From an uncultured Actinomycetes bacterium (GTDB lineage Bacteria; Actinomycetota; Thermoleophilia; Solirubrobacterales; 70-9), in the NCBI GenBank assembly GCA_946482365.1, contig CAMLQY010000025.1, positions 1 through 26,614 on the forward strand: 26,614 bases of DNA, in the 5' to 3' direction. The notes beneath the pieces are model-generated. The model was not told where the DNA came from and did not search any database. It saw only the letters and a list, made by a program, of their open reading frames with translations. How positions within the stretch are numbered: the stretch's first letter is position 1; each line of letters opens with the position of its first letter. Made by a program: the position numbers and the translations under genes. This document shows, piece by piece, positions 18,613 through 26,528 of the stretch.

Positions 18613-20101
18613 CCTCGCCACCTCCGCTTCCGGTGCGCTTTTCCCCCGCCATAGGGGGATAAGGCGCACCGGAACGAGGGGGGCGGGCGTCGAAGCCGAT
18701 CGCCTGCTCCAGGGCGTGGGCGGCGTCGAGCAGCTTCTGCTCGGCGAAGGCGGGGGCGGCGATCTGGAAGCCGACGGGGAGCTGCGGGCCGCCGCCCTGG
18801 GGCTCGGCCAGCCCGGCGGGAATCGAGATCGCGGGGATGCCGGCCAGGCTCATCGGCACGGTGAAGAAGTCGTTCAGGTACATCGCCAGCGGGTCGTCCG
18901 TCTTCTCCCCCAGCCCGAAGGCGACCGAGGGCGAAGTCGGTGTGACGACGAAGTCGAACTCGGCGAAGGCGGCCGAGAAGTCGGCGGCGATCTTGGTCCG
19001 CACCTTCTGCGCCTGCCCGTAGTAGGCGTCGTAGTAGCCGGAGGAGAGCGCGTAGGTGCCGAGCATGATGCGGCGCTTCACCTCGGCGCCGAACCCCTCC
19101 GCCCGGGTCGTCTCGTACATCTCGATCAGGTCGCCGCTGCCCTCGCTCCTCATCCCGTAGCGGACGCCGTCGTAGCGGGCGAGGTTCGAGGATGCCTCGG
19201 CGGGGGCGATCACGTAGTAGGCGGAGATCCCGTGCTCGGCATGGGGCAGCGGGGCCTCGGCGATCTCCCCGCCGAGCTGCTCGATCCGCGCCAGCGTCGC
19301 CTCGAAGACCTCGCGGACGCCGGGCTCGATCGCGTCGCGGGCGAGGTCGGAGGGGACGGCGAAGCGCAGCCCATTCAGGTCCTCGCGCTCTGGCAGCCGC
19401 GGTGCCTCCTCGAGCCCGACCGAGGTCGAGTCGCAAGGGTCGGCGCCCCGCAGGATCGCCAGCATCAGCGCGGCGTCCCTGACGTCGCGGGTGAGCGGCC
19501 CGCACTGGTCCAGCGAGGAGGCGAAGGCGATCATGCCGTAGCGGGAGATGGCGCCGTAGGTCGGCTTGAGGCCGACGATGCCGCAGAGCGAAGCGGGCTG
19601 GCGGATCGAGCCGCCGGTGTCGGTGCCGATCGCCCAGGGCGCCAGGCCGCCCGCGACCACCGCGGCCGAGCCGCCGGAGGAGCCGCCCGGGACGCGGCCA
19701 CGGTCCCAGGGGTTCAGTACCGGCCCGAAGGCCGAGTTCTCGTTGGAGGACCCCATCGCGAACTCGTCCATGTTGGTCTTGCCGAGGACCGGCGCCCCCG
19801 CCTCGATCAGCCGCCGGACCGCGGTCGAGGTGTAGGCTGGCCGGTAGCCCTCGAGGATGCGCGAGCCGGCGGTGGTCGGCACCCCCTCGGTGCAGAAGAT
19901 GTCCTTGACGGCGACCGGCGCAAGCCGTGGCTGCTCGACCGCGACCGCACCGGCGTCCCCGTTGCCGTCCCGCCACAGGTACGCGTTCAGCTCGTCCCCG
20001 CCGGCTGCCGCCGCCCAGGCATCGCCGTACTCGACCGGCGAGAGATCGCCGGAGGCCATCGCCTCCTGCGCCTGCACGGCAGTCAGCTCGAGCATCTCCA
20101 T
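18605..20101 (-). CDS. gatA: Asp-tRNA(Asn)/Glu-tRNA(Gln) amidotransferase subunit GatA
   Basis: 498-aa amidase-signature subunit that releases ammonia from glutamine for transfer through GatB. The Ser-cisSer-Lys triad is readable: Lys66 in VAVKD, cis-Ser141 in PGGSSGGSAA, and nucleophile Ser165 in DTGGSIRQPAS. GKTNMDEFAMGSSNE and SLDQCGPLTRDV are also typical. ATG 20101 has GGAGGG about 6-7 nt upstream and starts 2 nt after the gatC stop. The gatC-gatA-gatB order with near-zero spacing gives one operon. Its presence implies that the cell makes Gln-tRNA and/or Asn-tRNA by the indirect route. Confidence 0.96.
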   Translation of the reverse strand: MEMLELTAVQAQEAMASGDLSPVEYGDAWAAAAGGDELNAYLWRDGNGDAGAVAVEQPRLAPVAVKDIFCTEGVPTTAGSRILEGYRPAYTSTAVRRLIEAGAPVLGKTNMDEFAMGSSNENSAFGPVLNPWDRGRVPGGSSGGSAAVVAGGLAPWAIGTDTGGSIRQPASLCGIVGLKPTYGAISRYGMIAFASSLDQCGPLTRDVRDAALMLAILRGADPCDSTSVGLEEAPRLPEREDLNGLRFAVPSDLARDAIEPGVREVFEATLARIEQLGGEIAEAPLPHAEHGISAYYVIAPAEASSNLARYDGVRYGMRSEGSGDLIEMYETTRAEGFGAEVKRRIMLGTYALSSGYYDAYYGQAQKVRTKIAADFSAAFAEFDFVVTPTSPSVAFGLGEKTDDPLAMYLNDFFTVPMSLAGIPAISIPAGLAEPQGGGPQLPVGFQIAAPAFAEQKLLDAAHALEQAIGFDARPPRSGAPYPPMAGEKRTGSGGGEGG

Positions 20102-20103
20102 GC

Positions 20104-20394
20104 CTATCCCTCCGCCTGCGGCGAGGGAACCCGGAACGCCCCGTCAGCCGAGTCGGGAGCTTGGGACAACGCCACGTCCTTGCTGAGGCTTTCGTGCGGC
20201 TCGTCCGCCCTGAGCACATTCTCAAGCTCTACGACATGCGACGTCGGCGCCACGTCGTCCAGCTCGAGCTCACCAATCCGGTCGACGTGCTCGAGGATCC
20301 CCGAAAGCTCCCCGGCCATCCGCTCGACTTCCTCCTCGGACAAGCCGAGTCGCGCCAGCTTGGCTACATGAAGTACCTGCTCCCTCTCAATCAC
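20104..20394 (-). CDS. gatC: Asp-tRNA(Asn)/Glu-tRNA(Gln) amidotransferase subunit GatC
   Basis: 96-aa helical belt subunit that wraps around GatA and GatB and stabilises the complex. The N-terminus MIEREQVLHVAKLARLGLSEEE is the GatC hallmark; the LSGILEHVDRIGELELDDVAPTSHV-like middle and the LRADEP turn complete the match. The start is GTG 20394. There is no Shine-Dalgarno; instead TAGAAT ends 8 nt upstream, suggesting a leaderless operon head. A long inverted repeat abuts that box. Confidence 0.93.
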   Translation of the reverse strand: MIEREQVLHVAKLARLGLSEEEVERMAGELSGILEHVDRIGELELDDVAPTSHVVELENVLRADEPHESLSKDVALSQAPDSADGAFRVPSPQAEG

Positions 20395-20402
20395 GGCGGC
20401 CG

Positions 20403-20408
20403 ATTCTA
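20403..20408 (-). promoter_or_regulatory. Putative -10 element for leaderless gatC
   Basis: TAGAAT on the minus strand ends 8 nt before GTG 20394. The 17 bases directly upstream, where the promoter spacer would be, are exactly one arm of the 20409-20518 inverted repeat. Confidence 0.5.
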
Positions 20409-20518
20409 GGGGTGCAGGCAGGGGGTGGAGCGTCTTGTACTTTTTCGCGGACTCCGCCCGCGCGTCCAGCGATCACCGCCCAACGAAAAAGTTAAGCGGA
20501 GCCCCCTGCCTGCACCCC
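20409..20518. repeat. Long two-tier inverted repeat upstream of gatC
   Basis: The outer arms GGGGTGCAGGCAGGGGG (20409-20425) and CCCCCTGCCTGCACCCC (20502-20518) are perfect 17-bp complements. Inside, ACTTTTTCG (20439-20447) and CGAAAAAGT (20484-20492) form a second perfect 9-bp pair. The centre holds a small GCGGACTCCGC-type hairpin. The element fills nearly the whole gap between the four-helix protein gene and gatC. It could be a miniature inverted-repeat element or a promoter-overlapping regulatory structure; only this copy is in the window. Confidence 0.8.
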
Positions 20519-20521
20519 CTC

Positions 20522-21088
20522 CTACCCCTGCGGCGGCGGAGGATTGGAAGGAGGCGGCGGAGGGGGTGCCGAGGAGGAGGGCGGCTGGGTCGGTGGAGGA
20601 GGTGGAGGGGTGGTACCCGCCCCGGGCCCGCTCGAAAGCCTGTCCGCCGCGTCGCCGAAGGTCACTCCCTCCTCCTGCATCGCCTTGTAGCCCCCAACCG
20701 CCACCGCGATCGCAGCGGCGAGGCCCAGCCATATTCCCAGCTCGCGGTCAAGCGAGACTTCTACGGCCGCTTCGCCGAGCACGGGAACCCCGGGCGGGCT
20801 GATCAGGAATATCACCAGGAGCACTGCCGAGATGACGCCCAGCACGGCGGTGACCACGCTGAGCGAGACGGGGGTCCTGGCCAGGCCGCCCCCGAACAGG
20901 CCCAGGCACATTCCCGAGAACGCGGTGAAGACGAGGATGACGTTGACCCAGTCGTCGAATGCGTCGAAGGCGTCGAATCCGTTCACGCCCTCTATGCCGA
21001 TGCTGTACCAGGCGAACAGGAACATGATCAGGATCAGGGCCAGGCCGCCGAAGCCTGCCAGCTGCTCACCCGGACTGAGGTCTCTCAT
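20522..21088 (-). CDS. Four-helix membrane protein with proline-rich tail, unknown function
   Basis: 188 aa. Hydrophobic helices lie at about 11-32, 47-69, 73-97 and 117-134; an acidic Phe-Asp repeat (FDAFDAFDD) sits in the first loop. The C-terminus (about 154-188) is a low-complexity Pro/Ser/Thr/Gly tail. A strong AAGGAG lies 6 nt before ATG 21088, and TAGTGT (21126-21131) inside the 3' end of folD may be a promoter. I recognise no family. It lies 40 nt downstream of folD on the same strand but need not be functionally linked. Confidence 0.75.
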   Translation of the reverse strand: MRDLSPGEQLAGFGGLALILIMFLFAWYSIGIEGVNGFDAFDAFDDWVNVILVFTAFSGMCLGLFGGGLARTPVSLSVVTAVLGVISAVLLVIFLISPPGVPVLGEAAVEVSLDRELGIWLGLAAAIAVAVGGYKAMQEEGVTFGDAADRLSSGPGAGTTPPPPPPTQPPSSSAPPPPPPSNPPPPQG

Positions 21089-21128
21089 GCCTTCTCCTTA
21101 GCGCGCGTTCTTCGGGGTCGCCACGACA

Positions 21129-21977
21129 CTACACCCGCGCCCGGGCGGCAGCCAACGTATTGACGAGCAGCATTGCGATCGTCATCGGCCCGACGCCGCC
21201 GGGCACCGGCGTGATCGCCTCCGCGACCTCGGCCGCGGCCTCGAAGTCGACGTCGCCGCGGAGCCCGTCCTCGGTCCGGTTCGTGCCGACGTCGATCACC
21301 ACCGCGCCCGGCTTGACCGCGTCGGCGCCGAGCAGGCCGGGCGATCCGGCCGCGGCGACGAGGACGTCGGCGCGCCGGCAGGCGGCGGCCAGGTCGCGGG
21401 TGCGCGAATGGCACATCGTCACCGTCGCGTTCGCCGCCAGCAGCAGCCGCGCGACGGGGACGCCGACCAGCTTCGAGCGGCCGACGACGACCGCCTCGGC
21501 GCCCTCCAGCTCGACCCTCTCGTGACGGAGCAGCTCCATCACCCCCGCCGGCGTGCACGGGACGAGCCCCGGCATCCCGTGCGCGAGGAGGCCGGCGTTG
21601 ACCGGCGTCAGGCCGTCGACGTCCTTGGCCGGGTCGATCGCGGCGACGACCCGATCCGGGTCGATCTGGTCGGGCACCGGCAGTTGCACGAGGATGCCGT
21701 CGACGTCGCGGTCCATGCCCAGCTCCGCGACCAGCTCCAGCAGCTCGTTCTCGCTCGTCCCCGCGGGCAGGCCATGGTGGGCCGAGCGCATCCCGGCTTC
21801 CTCGCAGGCGCGGTGCTTGTTGCGCACGTAGATCTCCGAGGCCGGGTCGTCGCCGACGATCACCGTGACCAGCATCGGGGTCCGGCCGCGCTCGGCCTCA
21901 TAGGCCGCGACCTCCTCGGCGACCCTTGCCCGAACCGCCGCTCCCACCGCTTTGCCGTCGATCACGCGAGCCGCCAT
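21129..21977 (-). CDS. folD: Methylenetetrahydrofolate dehydrogenase/cyclohydrolase FolD
   Basis: 282-aa bifunctional one-carbon enzyme (5,10-methylene-THF to 10-formyl-THF). The catalytic Tyr50 and Lys54 are in SEIYVRNKHRACEEAG; GILVQLPVP carries Gln98; KDVDGL is at 118-123; PCTPAGV at 140-146; the dinucleotide loop GRSKLVGVP at 166-174; and the closing signature is PVPGGVGPMT. The open frame continues upstream through pcrA in another register, but ATG 21977 has AGGAGG 5 nt before it and gives the family start. The ATG overlaps the pcrA stop as TGATG, so translation is coupled. Confidence 0.95.
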   Translation of the reverse strand: MAARVIDGKAVGAAVRARVAEEVAAYEAERGRTPMLVTVIVGDDPASEIYVRNKHRACEEAGMRSAHHGLPAGTSENELLELVAELGMDRDVDGILVQLPVPDQIDPDRVVAAIDPAKDVDGLTPVNAGLLAHGMPGLVPCTPAGVMELLRHERVELEGAEAVVVGRSKLVGVPVARLLLAANATVTMCHSRTRDLAAACRRADVLVAAAGSPGLLGADAVKPGAVVIDVGTNRTEDGLRGDVDFEAAAEVAEAITPVPGGVGPMTIAMLLVNTLAAARARV

Positions 21978-24223
21978 CACCGCCTCCTGATCGGTGCGTA
22001 GTCGGCCATCAGCTTGCGCTCCGCGCCATCGCCGGCGAAGCGCACGACGACGATCCCGCCCGGCTCGACCGCGGTGACCACGCCCTCGCCGAAGGCCGCG
22101 TGGACGACGTCGTCGCCGGTGCGCAGCTCCAGCGCCGGGCCGGGGTCGACCGGCGTCGCCCCCTCCGCGCCCGTCGTCTCCCAGCCGAGGCCCGCCGCCG
22201 CGCCGGGCGCGCTGGAGTGGCGCTCGGTCAGCTCGGCCGGCAGCTCGTCGATGAAGCGGGAGGGCAGGTTGCGCTCGGCCCGCCCGAAGAGACGGCGTTC
22301 GCGCGCCCAGGTCATGTAGAGGCGCCGGCGGGCACGGGTGATGCCGACGTAGCAGAGCCGCCGCTCCTCCTCTTCCCCTCCCTCTTCCAACGCCCGCATG
22401 TGAGGGAAGGCGCCGTCCTCGCAGCCGAGGAGGAAGACCGTGTCGTACTCGAGCCCCTTGGCGTTGTGCAGGGTCATCAGCGTTATCAGCGACTCCTCCG
22501 CGCGCAGGTCGTCCTGCTGGGTGTAGAGGGAGATCTGCTGCAGGAACTCCTCCAGCGGCGAGGACTCCCCCTCGCCCTCCAGCTCGTGGTTGGCGTCGAA
22601 CTCGGCCGCCATGCCGACGAGCTCCTCGAGGTTCTCGGCCCGGCCCTCGGCCTCGATCGTGCGCTCGGCGGCCAGCGCGTCGAGGTAGCCCGTCTCGCGC
22701 AGCACTGCCTCGAGCAGCTCGGACACCGGCGCGGTGTCGGCCCGGGCTCGCAGCCCCTCCATCGTCTCGTGGAAGCGCGAGACCGCCTTGATCGCCGCGG
22801 CGCTCAGGCCCGGCACCTCCTCGGCCCGCTCGGCCACCTCCCAGATCGGCAACCCCGTGGTGTTGGCGTGGGAGGCGAGACGGCCCTGGCTGGTGTTGCC
22901 GATGCCGCGGCGCGGCGAGTTGACGATGCGGGCGAAGGAGACCTGGTCGGCGGGGTTGGCCAGGAGGCTGAGGTAGGCGACCGCGTCTTTGACCTCGGCC
23001 CGCTCGTAGAACTTGGTGCCGCCGATCACCTGGTAGGGCAGCTCGAAGCGGACCAGAGTGTCCTCCAGCACCCGGCTCATCGCATTGGTCCGGTAGAAGA
23101 CCGCGACGTCCTCGCGGCGCAGGCCCTCCTCCTCGCCCAGCCGCTCGATCTCGCCGGCGACCCAGCGGGCCTCCTCGTGCTCGTCGGAGAGCTCGGAGAG
23201 CTGCACCGGGTCGCCCCCTGCGATCTCGGTCCAGAGCTGCTTCGGCCGCCGCTCGCGGTTGCGCTCGACCACCGCGTTGGCGGCGGAGAGGATCGTCTGG
23301 GTCGAGCGATAGTTCTGCTCGAGCTTGACCACCTCGGCCTCGGGGAAGTCGCGCTCGAAGTCGAGGATGTTGCGGATGTCGGCGTGGCGGAAGCCGTAGA
23401 TCGACTGGTCCTCGTCGCCGACCACCATCAGGTTGCCGTGCTCGGCGACGAGCAGCTGCAGCAACCGGTACTGGGCGTGATTGGTGTCCTGGTACTCGTC
23501 GACGAGGACGTGGCGGAAGGTGCGGCGCCAGCGCTCGCGAGCCTCGTCGGAGATCTCCAGGACGTTGACCGTGCGGACCAGGAGGTCGTCGAAGTCCATC
23601 GCGTTCGCCGCCAGCATCCGCTTCTCGTAGAGCTCGTAGACGGCGGCGACCGTTTCCTCGAAGACGCTGCCCTGGGCCTGGGCGTAGGCGGGCGCGTCGA
23701 CGAGCTTGTTCTTCGCGCCGGAGACCTGCGAGCGGATCGAGCGGGCGGGGTAGCGTTTCGGGTCGACCCCGAGCTCGGCCATGCAGCGCTTCAGCATCCG
23801 CAGCGAGTCGGACTCGTCGTAGATCGTGAAGCTGCGCGAGTAGCCGAGCCTCTCGGCGTCGGCGCGCAGCATCCGGGCGCAGGCGGAATGGAACGTCGTC
23901 ACCCACATAGCGCGCGTGGCCCGGCCGACCAGTTGCTCGACCCGCTCGCGCATCTCGCTTGCCGCTTTGTTGGTGAAGGTGATCGCGAGGATCTCGCCGG
24001 GACGGGCGACACCGGTCGCCAAGAGGTAGGCGATGCGGTGGGTGAGGACGCGGGTCTTGCCCGACCCCGCCCCGGCCAGCACCAGCAACGGCCCTTCGCC
24101 GTGCTGCACGGCCCTGCCCTGGGGCTCGTTGAGCCCGGCCAGCAGCCGCTCGGCCCGGTCGGCGCCGGGTTCGACCGGCGCGCCGCCGGCGTCCACGGGC
24201 GTCTCGGGCTCGGTCTGCAGCAC
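21977..24223 (-). CDS. pcrA: Superfamily 1A DNA helicase PcrA/UvrD
   Basis: 748-aa 3'-5' helicase for nucleotide-excision repair and recombination control. Motifs in order: Walker A LAGAGSGKTR near 49-58, FTNKAASEM, DEYQDTN from 242 (Walker B), GDEDQSIYGFRHA from 269, NYRST, TLHNAKGLEYDTVFL, and YVGITRARRRLYM. The last 50 residues (TGDDVVHAAFGEGVVTAVE and on) match the Tudor-like tail found in PcrA-type proteins. An in-frame extension upstream has no family match. GTG 24223 is chosen because TATTCT ends exactly 7 nt before it and LNEPQGRAVQHGEGPLLVLA follows at the usual distance. It probably has its own promoter within the 41-nt gap after cysE. Confidence 0.93.
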   Translation of the reverse strand: MLQTEPETPVDAGGAPVEPGADRAERLLAGLNEPQGRAVQHGEGPLLVLAGAGSGKTRVLTHRIAYLLATGVARPGEILAITFTNKAASEMRERVEQLVGRATRAMWVTTFHSACARMLRADAERLGYSRSFTIYDESDSLRMLKRCMAELGVDPKRYPARSIRSQVSGAKNKLVDAPAYAQAQGSVFEETVAAVYELYEKRMLAANAMDFDDLLVRTVNVLEISDEARERWRRTFRHVLVDEYQDTNHAQYRLLQLLVAEHGNLMVVGDEDQSIYGFRHADIRNILDFERDFPEAEVVKLEQNYRSTQTILSAANAVVERNRERRPKQLWTEIAGGDPVQLSELSDEHEEARWVAGEIERLGEEEGLRREDVAVFYRTNAMSRVLEDTLVRFELPYQVIGGTKFYERAEVKDAVAYLSLLANPADQVSFARIVNSPRRGIGNTSQGRLASHANTTGLPIWEVAERAEEVPGLSAAAIKAVSRFHETMEGLRARADTAPVSELLEAVLRETGYLDALAAERTIEAEGRAENLEELVGMAAEFDANHELEGEGESSPLEEFLQQISLYTQQDDLRAEESLITLMTLHNAKGLEYDTVFLLGCEDGAFPHMRALEEGGEEEERRLCYVGITRARRRLYMTWARERRLFGRAERNLPSRFIDELPAELTERHSSAPGAAAGLGWETTGAEGATPVDPGPALELRTGDDVVHAAFGEGVVTAVEPGGIVVVRFAGDGAERKLMADYAPIRRR

Positions 24224-24230
24224 GAGTCCG

Positions 24231-24236
24231 AGAATA
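24231..24236 (-). promoter_or_regulatory. Putative -10 element for leaderless pcrA
   Basis: TATTCT on the minus strand ends 7 nt before GTG 24223. A 16-bp palindrome lies just upstream. Confidence 0.45.
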
Positions 24237-24241
24237 GCTTT

Positions 24242-24257
24242 GGACCCGGCCGGGTCC
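24242..24257. promoter_or_regulatory. 16-bp perfect palindrome between cysE and pcrA
   Basis: GGACCCGGCCGGGTCC has no loop and no following T-run, so it is not a standard terminator. It covers the region upstream of the pcrA -10 candidate and could be an operator, or a chance palindrome in GC-rich DNA. Confidence 0.3.
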
Positions 24258-24264
24258 CGAGGCG

Positions 24265-24993
24265 TCAGCCGCCGGCCGAGGAGCGGCCGGTTCGCTCGCG
24301 AAGCTCGGTCGGCTCTCCGCCTGGCGCGTTGCCCCCGTCGAGCTCTGCGAGCCGCTGCTCGAGCTCGGCGATCCGCTGCGAGAGGGTCTTGATCGCCTCG
24401 GCGATCGGGTCGGGCAGGTGAATCCAGTCGGCGTCGGGGCCTTCGACGCGGCGGCCGTCGACTTTGACCGGGTGGCCGGGGTTGCCGACGACGGTCGCGT
24501 GCGGCGGCACGTCCTCGATCACGACCGTGTTGGCGCCGATCTTGGCGCCGTCGCCGACGGCGATCGGGCCAAGCAGCTTGGCGCCGGAGCCGACCGTGAC
24601 GTTGTCTCCCAGCGTCGGGTGGCGCTTGCCGCGCTGGAAGCCGGTGCCCCCCAGGGTCACCCCCTGGTAGAGGGTCACGCACTTGCCGATCTCCGCGGTC
24701 TCACCGATCACCACCCCGGAGCCGTGGTCGATGAAGAACTCGCGGCCGATCTTCGCCGCCGGGTGGATCTCAACCCCGGTCACCGAGCGGGTGACGTAGG
24801 CGAGCACCCGCGGGACCATCGGCACGCCGGCTTCGAGCAGCGCGTGGGCCAGGCGGTGAGCGAGCAGCGCCTGCACTCCAGCCCAGCTGAGCAGGATCTC
24901 CAGAGTCGAGACCTTCTGCGCCGCAGGGTCGCGATCGCGCGCTGCGGAGACGTCCGCGCGGACCTCCGCCACCACCCTCTTCCATCTGCTCAT
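24265..24993 (-). CDS. cysE: Serine O-acetyltransferase CysE
   Basis: 242-aa left-handed beta-helix acetyltransferase making O-acetylserine. After an alpha-helical N-terminus, hexapeptide repeats run from about 75 to 170: [24 protein letters not shown] with catalytic Asp89/His90, and KRHPTLGDN with His125. The C-terminus is unusual: a helix with coiled-coil character (about 196-218, [19 protein letters not shown]) is followed by a Gly/Ser/Arg tail ending in SSAGG. It lacks the terminal Ile that enteric CysE inserts into the CysK active site. ATG 24993 overlaps the cysK stop as ATGA; no Shine-Dalgarno is present, so initiation probably depends on coupling. The reversed order (cysK first) still makes one cysteine operon. 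Confidence 0.95.
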   Translation of the reverse strand: MSRWKRVVAEVRADVSAARDRDPAAQKVSTLEILLSWAGVQALLAHRLAHALLEAGVPMVPRVLAYVTRSVTGVEIHPAAKIGREFFIDHGSGVVIGETAEIGKCVTLYQGVTLGGTGFQRGKRHPTLGDNVTVGSGAKLLGPIAVGDGAKIGANTVVIEDVPPHATVVGNPGHPVKVDGRRVEGPDADWIHLPDPIAEAIKTLSQRIAELEQRLAELDGGNAPGGEPTELRERTGRSSAGG

Positions 24994-25913
24994 GGTGAGA
25001 AGAAGGGTAGGGACACGTAGCGCTCGCCCGAGTCGCAGACGACCGTCACCACCCGCTTGCCCGCCATCTCGGGGCGCGCCGCGACCTCGAGCGCCGCCTT
25101 GATGTTGGCCCCGGCGGAGATCCCGGCGAGGACCCCCTCGCGCTGGGCGGCGAGGCGGGCGGTGTCGAGCGCGTCCTCGTCGGAGATCGAGAGGATCTCG
25201 TCGATCACCGAGCGGTCGAGCACCTCCGGGACGAAGCCGGCGCCGATCCCCTGGATCTTGTGCGGGCCCGGCATGCCGCCGGAAAGGACGGGAGAGCTCG
25301 CCGGCTCTACCGCGACGACCAGGGTCTCGGGGCTGCGCTCCCGCAGCACCGACCCCACGCCGGTGATCGTGCCCCCGGTGCCGACCCCGGCGACGAAGGC
25401 GCCGACCTCACCGCCGGTGTCGCGCCAGATCTCCTCGGCCGTGGTGCGCCGGTGCACGTCGGGGTTGGCCGGGTTGGAGAACTGCTGCGGCATGAACCCC
25501 CTGCGCTGCTCGCAGATCTCCTCGGCGAGCTCGACCGCCTCGGTCATCCCGCCCAGCGAGGGCGTCTCCCGCACCTCGGCGCCGTAGGCGCGCAGGAGCT
25601 TGGACCGCTCCCGGCTCATCCCCTCCGGCAGGGTCAGGATCAGCTCGTACCCCCGCGCCGCGCAGACCATCGCCAGCGCGATCCCGGTGTTGCCGCTGGT
25701 CGGCTCGACGATCACCGAGCGGCCGGGCTCGATCAGCCCCTCCGCCTCGGCCGCGTCGATCATCGCGACCCCGATCCGGTCCTTCACCGACCCCCCGGGA
25801 TTGAGGTACTCGAGCTTGACGCAGACCTCGCCCGGCAGGTCCTCGCTCATCCGCGAAAGGACGACGATCGGCGTATCGCCGACGACCTCGGCTGCAGTCC
25901 CCCCGATTTGCAT
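24990..25913 (-). CDS. cysK: Cysteine synthase (O-acetylserine sulfhydrylase) CysK
   Basis: 307 aa from ATG 25913. This PLP enzyme replaces the acetyl group of O-acetylserine with sulfide. The PLP lysine is in NPGGSVKDR (about residue 44 from this start), the phosphate/substrate loop TSGNTG follows near 72-77, then [12 protein letters not shown] and the closing CDSGERYVS. The frame can also start at GTG 25925, four codons earlier. I prefer ATG 25913 because it overlaps the stop of a small upstream ORF as TGATG and gives an N-terminus of family-like length ([19 protein letters not shown]). The ORF upstream carries a Cys codon and may act as a leader. Confidence 0.93.
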   Translation of the reverse strand: MQIGGTAAEVVGDTPIVVLSRMSEDLPGEVCVKLEYLNPGGSVKDRIGVAMIDAAEAEGLIEPGRSVIVEPTSGNTGIALAMVCAARGYELILTLPEGMSRERSKLLRAYGAEVRETPSLGGMTEAVELAEEICEQRRGFMPQQFSNPANPDVHRRTTAEEIWRDTGGEVGAFVAGVGTGGTITGVGSVLRERSPETLVVAVEPASSPVLSGGMPGPHKIQGIGAGFVPEVLDRSVIDEILSISDEDALDTARLAAQREGVLAGISAGANIKAALEVAARPEMAGKRVVTVVCDSGERYVSLPFFSP

Positions 25914-25942
25914 CAGATGCGGCACACCTTGCGCTCGTTCAT
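25913..25942 (-). CDS. Candidate cysteine leader peptide (9 aa) upstream of cysK
   Basis: ATG 25942 to TGA 25913 encodes MNERKVCRI. The stop overlaps the cysK ATG as TGATG. TAAAGT ends 7 nt before the ATG, so the ORF itself would begin the mRNA (leaderless). A Cys codon two codons before the end is suggestive for translation-coupled control by Cys-tRNA. Leaderless Cys-containing short ORFs upstream of cysteine genes are known in mycobacteria, but those have several Cys codons; here there is one. Confidence 0.45.
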   Translation of the reverse strand: MNERKVCRI

Positions 25943-25949
25943 GGGGCGG

Positions 25950-25955
25950 ACTTTA
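25950..25955 (-). promoter_or_regulatory. Putative -10 element of the cysK-cysE operon
   Basis: TAAAGT on the minus strand, 7 nt before ATG 25942 of the leader ORF. No convincing -35. Confidence 0.45.
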
Positions 25956-26008
25956 GAGTGAAGTACGGCCTGGCTTGGCAGTTCTCAACCATCTAGTCGA
26001 AAGAGGCA

Positions 26009-26014
26009 TACGAT
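26009..26014 (+). promoter_or_regulatory. Putative -10 element for the lipoprotein gene (leaderless)
   Basis: TACGAT ends 8 nt before ATG 26023; no Shine-Dalgarno lies between. Confidence 0.45.
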
Positions 26015-26022
26015 AGTGCGCT

Positions 26023-26496
26023 ATGACCGCCTTCCACCACTCAGCGACCTGGTGCGCAATTGCCGTCGCCTTGACCGCTTTCGGCGCCGGGTGCGGATCG
26101 GATGAGCCGGCGACAGGATCCTCAGGACCACCCGCCAAAGCAGAGATCCGAGCTAGCGAAGGCCGAGACCGCCAGATCGGGCTTGAACTGCAGGACTACC
26201 TTGCCAACTACTGCCAGCCGGCGAATAGCAAACTGGCCAACCACCTGGCGCGCGCAGACCCCCAGAAGCTAGACGCCCTTACCCCAATACGCCTGTGCTT
26301 CAACATCGCCACGATTACTGTCGAGGACAGTCGCGTGACAGTTCGCAGTGGTCTCAAAAACGACGCCGAGAAGCGCGAAGCCGGGGAAACATTCTGCTCG
26401 CTGATGTACGCCTCTGACGTTGCTGACTCCACACCGAAGCACGAACTGCAGGACAAGAACGGCGAAACGATCAAAGTCTGTCCTGTCGACTCCTAG
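26023..26496 (+). CDS. Putative lipoprotein, unknown function, lower-GC gene
   Basis: 157 aa. A hydrophobic N-terminal helix (AIAVALTAF) leads to GAGCGSDEP with Cys24 as the likely lipidation site. The -3 residue is Gly rather than Leu, so the lipobox is imperfect. A Ser/Pro/Gly linker and a polar mature domain with four further cysteines (ANYCQP, RLCFN, TFCSLM, KVCPVD) follow, enough for two disulfides outside the cell. Codon use differs from the neighbours: AAA, ATA, CTA and GAT codons are frequent and GC is visibly lower, hinting at later acquisition or relaxed selection. No family is recognised. It is divergent from the cysK leader and convergent with the gene at the right edge. Confidence 0.75.
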   Translation: MTAFHHSATWCAIAVALTAFGAGCGSDEPATGSSGPPAKAEIRASEGRDRQIGLELQDYLANYCQPANSKLANHLARADPQKLDALTPIRLCFNIATITVEDSRVTVRSGLKNDAEKREAGETFCSLMYASDVADSTPKHELQDKNGETIKVCPVDS

Positions 26497-26528
26497 CTCA
26501 ACCGGCGAAATCTCTATGCGGCCGGGGG

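Noticed and set aside
24242..24257. GGACCCGGCCGGGTCC as a terminator of cysE
   Set aside because: It has no loop and no T-run on either side; kept only as a weak operator candidate.
26108..26137. CGACAGGATCC...GGACCACCCGCC in the lipoprotein gene, resembling the repeat ends
   Set aside because: Only about ten bases match the end sequence and no loop or arms follow; probably chance.
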